This document shows, piece after piece, positions 16,991-19,042 of a stretch of 19,042 bases of DNA. The number at the start of each line of letters is the position of its first letter. Within the stretch, counting starts at the first letter, position 1. A program made the translations under genes and the position numbers. Under the pieces are notes generated by a model that had not been told where the DNA came from, did no database searches, and worked only from the letters and a program-made list of their open reading frames with translations. The stretch is from Spirogloea muscicola (Eukaryota > Streptophyta > Zygnematophyceae > Spirogloeales > Spirogloeaceae): positions 2,152,960-2,172,001 of the forward strand of contig WELB01000002.1 of NCBI GenBank assembly GCA_009602725.1. The letters are read 5' to 3'.

Positions 16991-17640
16991 CTGTTGAGTA
17001 GTGCTAACAATGACTACAGTGTCATTTGTCTACATAGCCCATGGTCTTTGGAGGGCTCTACAGCTTCCCATATACCTCTGTTATTGCAGCAGCTTTTCCA
17101 TTCTGTACTAGGAAGCATCCAGTCAACAAGTTGCCATAACTTGGGCGTAATGATGGGCATCAAGCCGCCCAGTGAGTTAATAATAGGTTGTTATTCAAAA
17201 GCTGGCGACTCTTCTCAGTTGACTTTGACAGCCGCCGCTGCCATCGCTTCTTCCACACTTCCAGGTTCTCTAGCTGGCGATGTGCTCCTCTATTCAGCAC
17301 CAGCAGAGGACTACCATTGAGCAATCTGCATTTGTACCACCAAGACAGGGGCAGTCTGCCGGTCCAGTGCAGAGGGCAGCTAAGTACTCGGAGTAGGGCA
17401 GGAGATAGCGAGGGGCAGCAGCAGTGGGTACTGTAGTAATGCAATTAGAGGAGTATGTAGCTCTTGACGAGCAACGATAGCCACAGGTTGTGCCATCCTG
17501 AATAATTGTCCTCACATCGAGCCACTGGCGACGCTTCCCTGCTGCCAGTCTGTCTATATGATGCTAAAATGTGGTTACTGCGTTTGGTATATGGGACACT
17601 CTTGCTATCTGAGAAGCCCCGTCTGTTGTTGCAAGTTGCC
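16991..17640. other. Stretch without a recognised gene
   Basis: Moderate GC. A plus-strand frame from 16955 to 17320 is open for 121 codons but shows no domain, no exon borders and overlaps an open minus frame; I treat it as unassigned. GTACTCGGAGT at 17387 repeats the string at 16961, and ACCACCAAGACAGGGGCA at 17337 resembles ACCACCGAGACGAGGGCA at 16837, so low-level repeat debris is present. Confidence 0.35.
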
Positions 17641-17712
17641 CTGCTCTGTCGTTTTTCTCGGCCTAGCCTCTCTTAGCCCCCTTTCTCAATGGAACATTGC
17701 TTTCTTCCTATG
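17640..17712 (+). repeat. Isolated, decayed LINE 3' tail
   Basis: GTCGTTTTTCTCGGCCTAGC followed by CTCTCTTAGCCCCCTTTCTC and ATGGAACATTGCTTTCTTCC aligns with the hairpin and pyrimidine-rich end of the tail. The stem is partly broken (GGCCTAG against CTTAGCC), as expected for an older copy. Confidence 0.45.
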
Positions 17713-17734
17713 ATTGCTTCCTGCCTTGGACATT

Positions 17735-18391
17735 TCACTCCAGATACCTGTCGTGATACTTGTCGTGCAAGTGGTCAGGCAGAAGATAATCAGGGGCAAC
17801 TCTCCGATCAGGCACATGGCACTCTATATGCTTCGCTGTTTGCTGGGGCGATGTTGTCATTATTGTCCTAACAAGCTCAAATAGCTGTGCATAGCTGGTC
17901 AATGTGCCACATATGTCTCGAAGCACTGTGGCACATTATCTCTTCCAACACATAGTTGCTGCAATGCAGGCAGTATTAGGTTCCAGTGTAACATAGTCAT
18001 CGTCGTTCTATTTGGCCTCCATCTTCAATCTTGCCAGCAGAAGCGCATTTACGACTGACACTTCAAAGTCAAGAGAGCTCTACTTTGCAGAATAAACAAT
18101 TAAATGGAGCCGCCGAGAATTTGACACCCAGCTGCAATAAGGGTGTACAAGACCAATCAAAGGTAAGGGAGAAACGGAAAGCACAAAGACTGGGACGTCG
18201 TCAGCGCTGCTCACCTTTGAAGAGCGCGAGGTCAAGCAATGGAGCTGAGCTAAGTAATCTACATGCACATTGCCAATCTGCACAGAACTGGAGTTCCCAA
18301 GGTCTGGATCTTAACTAGAGGGGCTAGATGATACCTGGTCGTCGTATTCGGGGTCCTTGGCACGCAGGGCCACCTTTACACAGGGTCCTAC
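17735..18391 (-). CDS. Unknown protein, 3' part of a spliced gene (4 exons)
   Basis: Four minus-strand segments, each bounded by AG and GT and each a whole number of codons, chain in phase 0: 18391-18335 (VGPCVKVALRAKDPEYDDQ), 18277-18215 (IGNVHVDYLAQLHCLTSRSS then K), 18131-18084 (LGVKFSAAPFNCLFCK) and 17884-17735 (LFELVRTIMTTSPQQTAKHI, ECHVPDRRVAPDYLLPDHLH, DKYHDRYLE, stop). Together they give 105 C-terminal residues with a globular-looking composition and an His/Asp/Tyr-rich end. Introns are 57, 83 and 199 nt. If the 18083 donor is skipped, the third exon instead ends VELS at a TGA (18069-18071). I do not recognise the family. Upstream exons are not resolved: the 18392-18666 interval gives no clean in-frame exon, so the gene may start there or include the 18667-19042 segment through a donor I cannot identify. 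Confidence 0.5.
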
Positions 18392-18666
18392 CTGAGTGCC
18401 CACCCTAAAGATATAATCATTGGTTGGTCAGCTCCGCCGGCAAACGAAGACCTGCTGCACCACGCGGCCTTGCGGCTGGGGTTTGCCGTGCGCGATCAGC
18501 GCAGAGCGTACCGACCCACGTCAAACTCTCAGCAGGTGTGCAGCCTCAGGGGCGTCGAAGGTGGCGCCGAAGCCTCCGTCACAGAGCGCACACAGAGCAA
18601 GCAAGATCCTGGGCTTGCACAACCGGCGACAGCGCCGACGCAGGCGCTGCGGCCGCGCCCAGCGTG
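18392..18666. other. Interval between two minus-strand coding segments
   Basis: GC rises steeply from 18420 onwards. It should hold either an intron or the junction of two genes. A minus-strand reading GGFGATFDAPEAAHLLRV (about 18574-18521) is protein-like but lies in the frame that is Arg-rich upstream; no donor of good quality follows it. Confidence 0.3.
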
Positions 18667-19042
18667 TCAGAGAGAGCCGTCGGCGAGGCGGGCGACGTAG
18701 GAGTCGATGCCGCCGGTGTCGCCGCGGGCGACGGGCGTGAGGTACAGCGTGCCGTGGTAGAGCCGGCCGGCGCGCGCCTCGAAGATGGCCACGCCGCACA
18801 CGTCGTTGCGCCCGGCGTCGTCTGTCAGGCGGCACTCCACGAAGCCCGTTACGCGGCCATCGCCGCCGCCGCCGCCGCCGTCGCCGCCGTGGTCGTCGAA
18901 CGACATGCGGCGCAGCTCGTAGCGCAGGCCCGGCACCGTAGGCAGCAGCCTCTCGTAGACGCCGCGCACCTGTGCTGCCAGCCATCGGCGGCGGCGGTCA
19001 GCGCCAGGCCCGCCGCCACGCCCGCCGGCCGCCGCGGGCCGC
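18667..19042 (-). CDS. Unknown protein, C-terminal part, runs off the window end
   Basis: Minus-strand frame open from the window edge to a TGA at 18667-18669. It reads RRRRWLAAQVRGVYERLLPT, VPGLRYELRRMSFDD, a Gly/Asp-rich linker from a GGC repeat, then VTGFVECRLTDDAGRNDVCG, VAIFEARAGRLYHGTLYLTP, and VARGDTGGIDSYVARLADGS, L, stop. Alternating polar and hydrophobic residues suggest a beta-rich fold. The overlapping longer frame on the same strand is Arg-rich and looks like a composition shadow. I do not recognise a family; an NTF2/SnoaL-like fold is only a guess. The start is outside the window or in an upstream exon. Confidence 0.5.
   Translation of the reverse strand, partial: RPAAAGGRGGGPGADRRRRWLAAQVRGVYERLLPTVPGLRYELRRMSFDDHGGDGGGGGGDGRVTGFVECRLTDDAGRNDVCGVAIFEARAGRLYHGTLYLTPVARGDTGGIDSYVARLADGSL
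18858..18892. repeat. GCC trinucleotide run
   Basis: A (GCC/CGC)n run encoding the Gly/Asp linker of the minus-strand protein. Similar runs occur near 151-183 (poly-Ala in the exonuclease N-terminus), 13066-13088 and 13305-13334. Confidence 0.7.

Noticed and set aside
16955-17320. 121-codon plus-strand frame
   Set aside because: No domain, starts inside repeat debris and overlaps an equally open minus-strand frame; kept only as an unassigned stretch.
18521-18985. 154-codon minus-strand open frame, Arg-rich
   Set aside because: Long runs of Arg come from reading the GCC/CGC-rich strand out of frame; the overlapping frame ending at 18667 has balanced, protein-like composition.

Overview
The window looks like nuclear DNA of a green alga, most likely a trebouxiophyte-type chlorophyte; that placement is an inference. 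The grounds are GC-rich coding exons interrupted by many short introns, two proteins whose closest remembered relatives are land-plant families (a KV/A/G-type sugar-phosphate/nucleotide-sugar transporter and a plant-type DHHC S-acyltransferase), a TGTAA motif placed like an algal poly(A) signal, and GCC/GCG-rich low-complexity runs. All gene models below are spliced by hand from GT-AG (once GC-AG) junctions and conserved protein blocks.

Layout. (1) 34-2035 (+): four-exon gene for an ERI1/ERI2-family DEDDh 3'-5' exonuclease with a C-terminal GRF zinc finger. (2) 2036-3461: intergenic, nothing convincing. (3) 3462-5702 (-): six-exon, 345-residue transporter of the plant triose-phosphate/nucleotide-sugar translocator superfamily, convergent with gene 1. 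(4) 5703-6280: its GC-rich 5' flank, with one ambiguous base at 5845. (5) About 6280-12970: a 6.7-kb graveyard of one LINE-like retroelement. Fragments of the C-terminal part of its reverse-transcriptase ORF lie in both orientations, joined to many copies of a short tail with a GGGCTGGC...GCCAGCCC hairpin; no intact element is present. Several fragments face each other head to head, giving large inverted repeats. (6) 12970-13853: GC-rich spacer with trinucleotide runs and a perfect 26-bp palindrome. (7) 13854-15922 (+): seven-exon, 323-residue DHHC palmitoyltransferase, including one apparent GC-AG intron. (8) 16640-17735: a 49-bp tandem repeat and isolated copies of the hairpin tail. (9) 17735-18391 (-): a chain of four phase-compatible exons forming the 3' part of an unrecognised gene. 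(10) 18667-19042 (-): the C-terminal part of another unrecognised protein running off the window end.

The genes do not form an operon or an obvious pathway. The transporter and S-acyltransferase are ordinary endomembrane proteins, and the exonuclease family acts on small RNAs or structured RNAs. The most interesting material is the repeat nest: a LINE family whose 3' tail carries a conserved, base-pair-preserving hairpin, and whose head-to-head remnants could give double-stranded RNA if transcribed.
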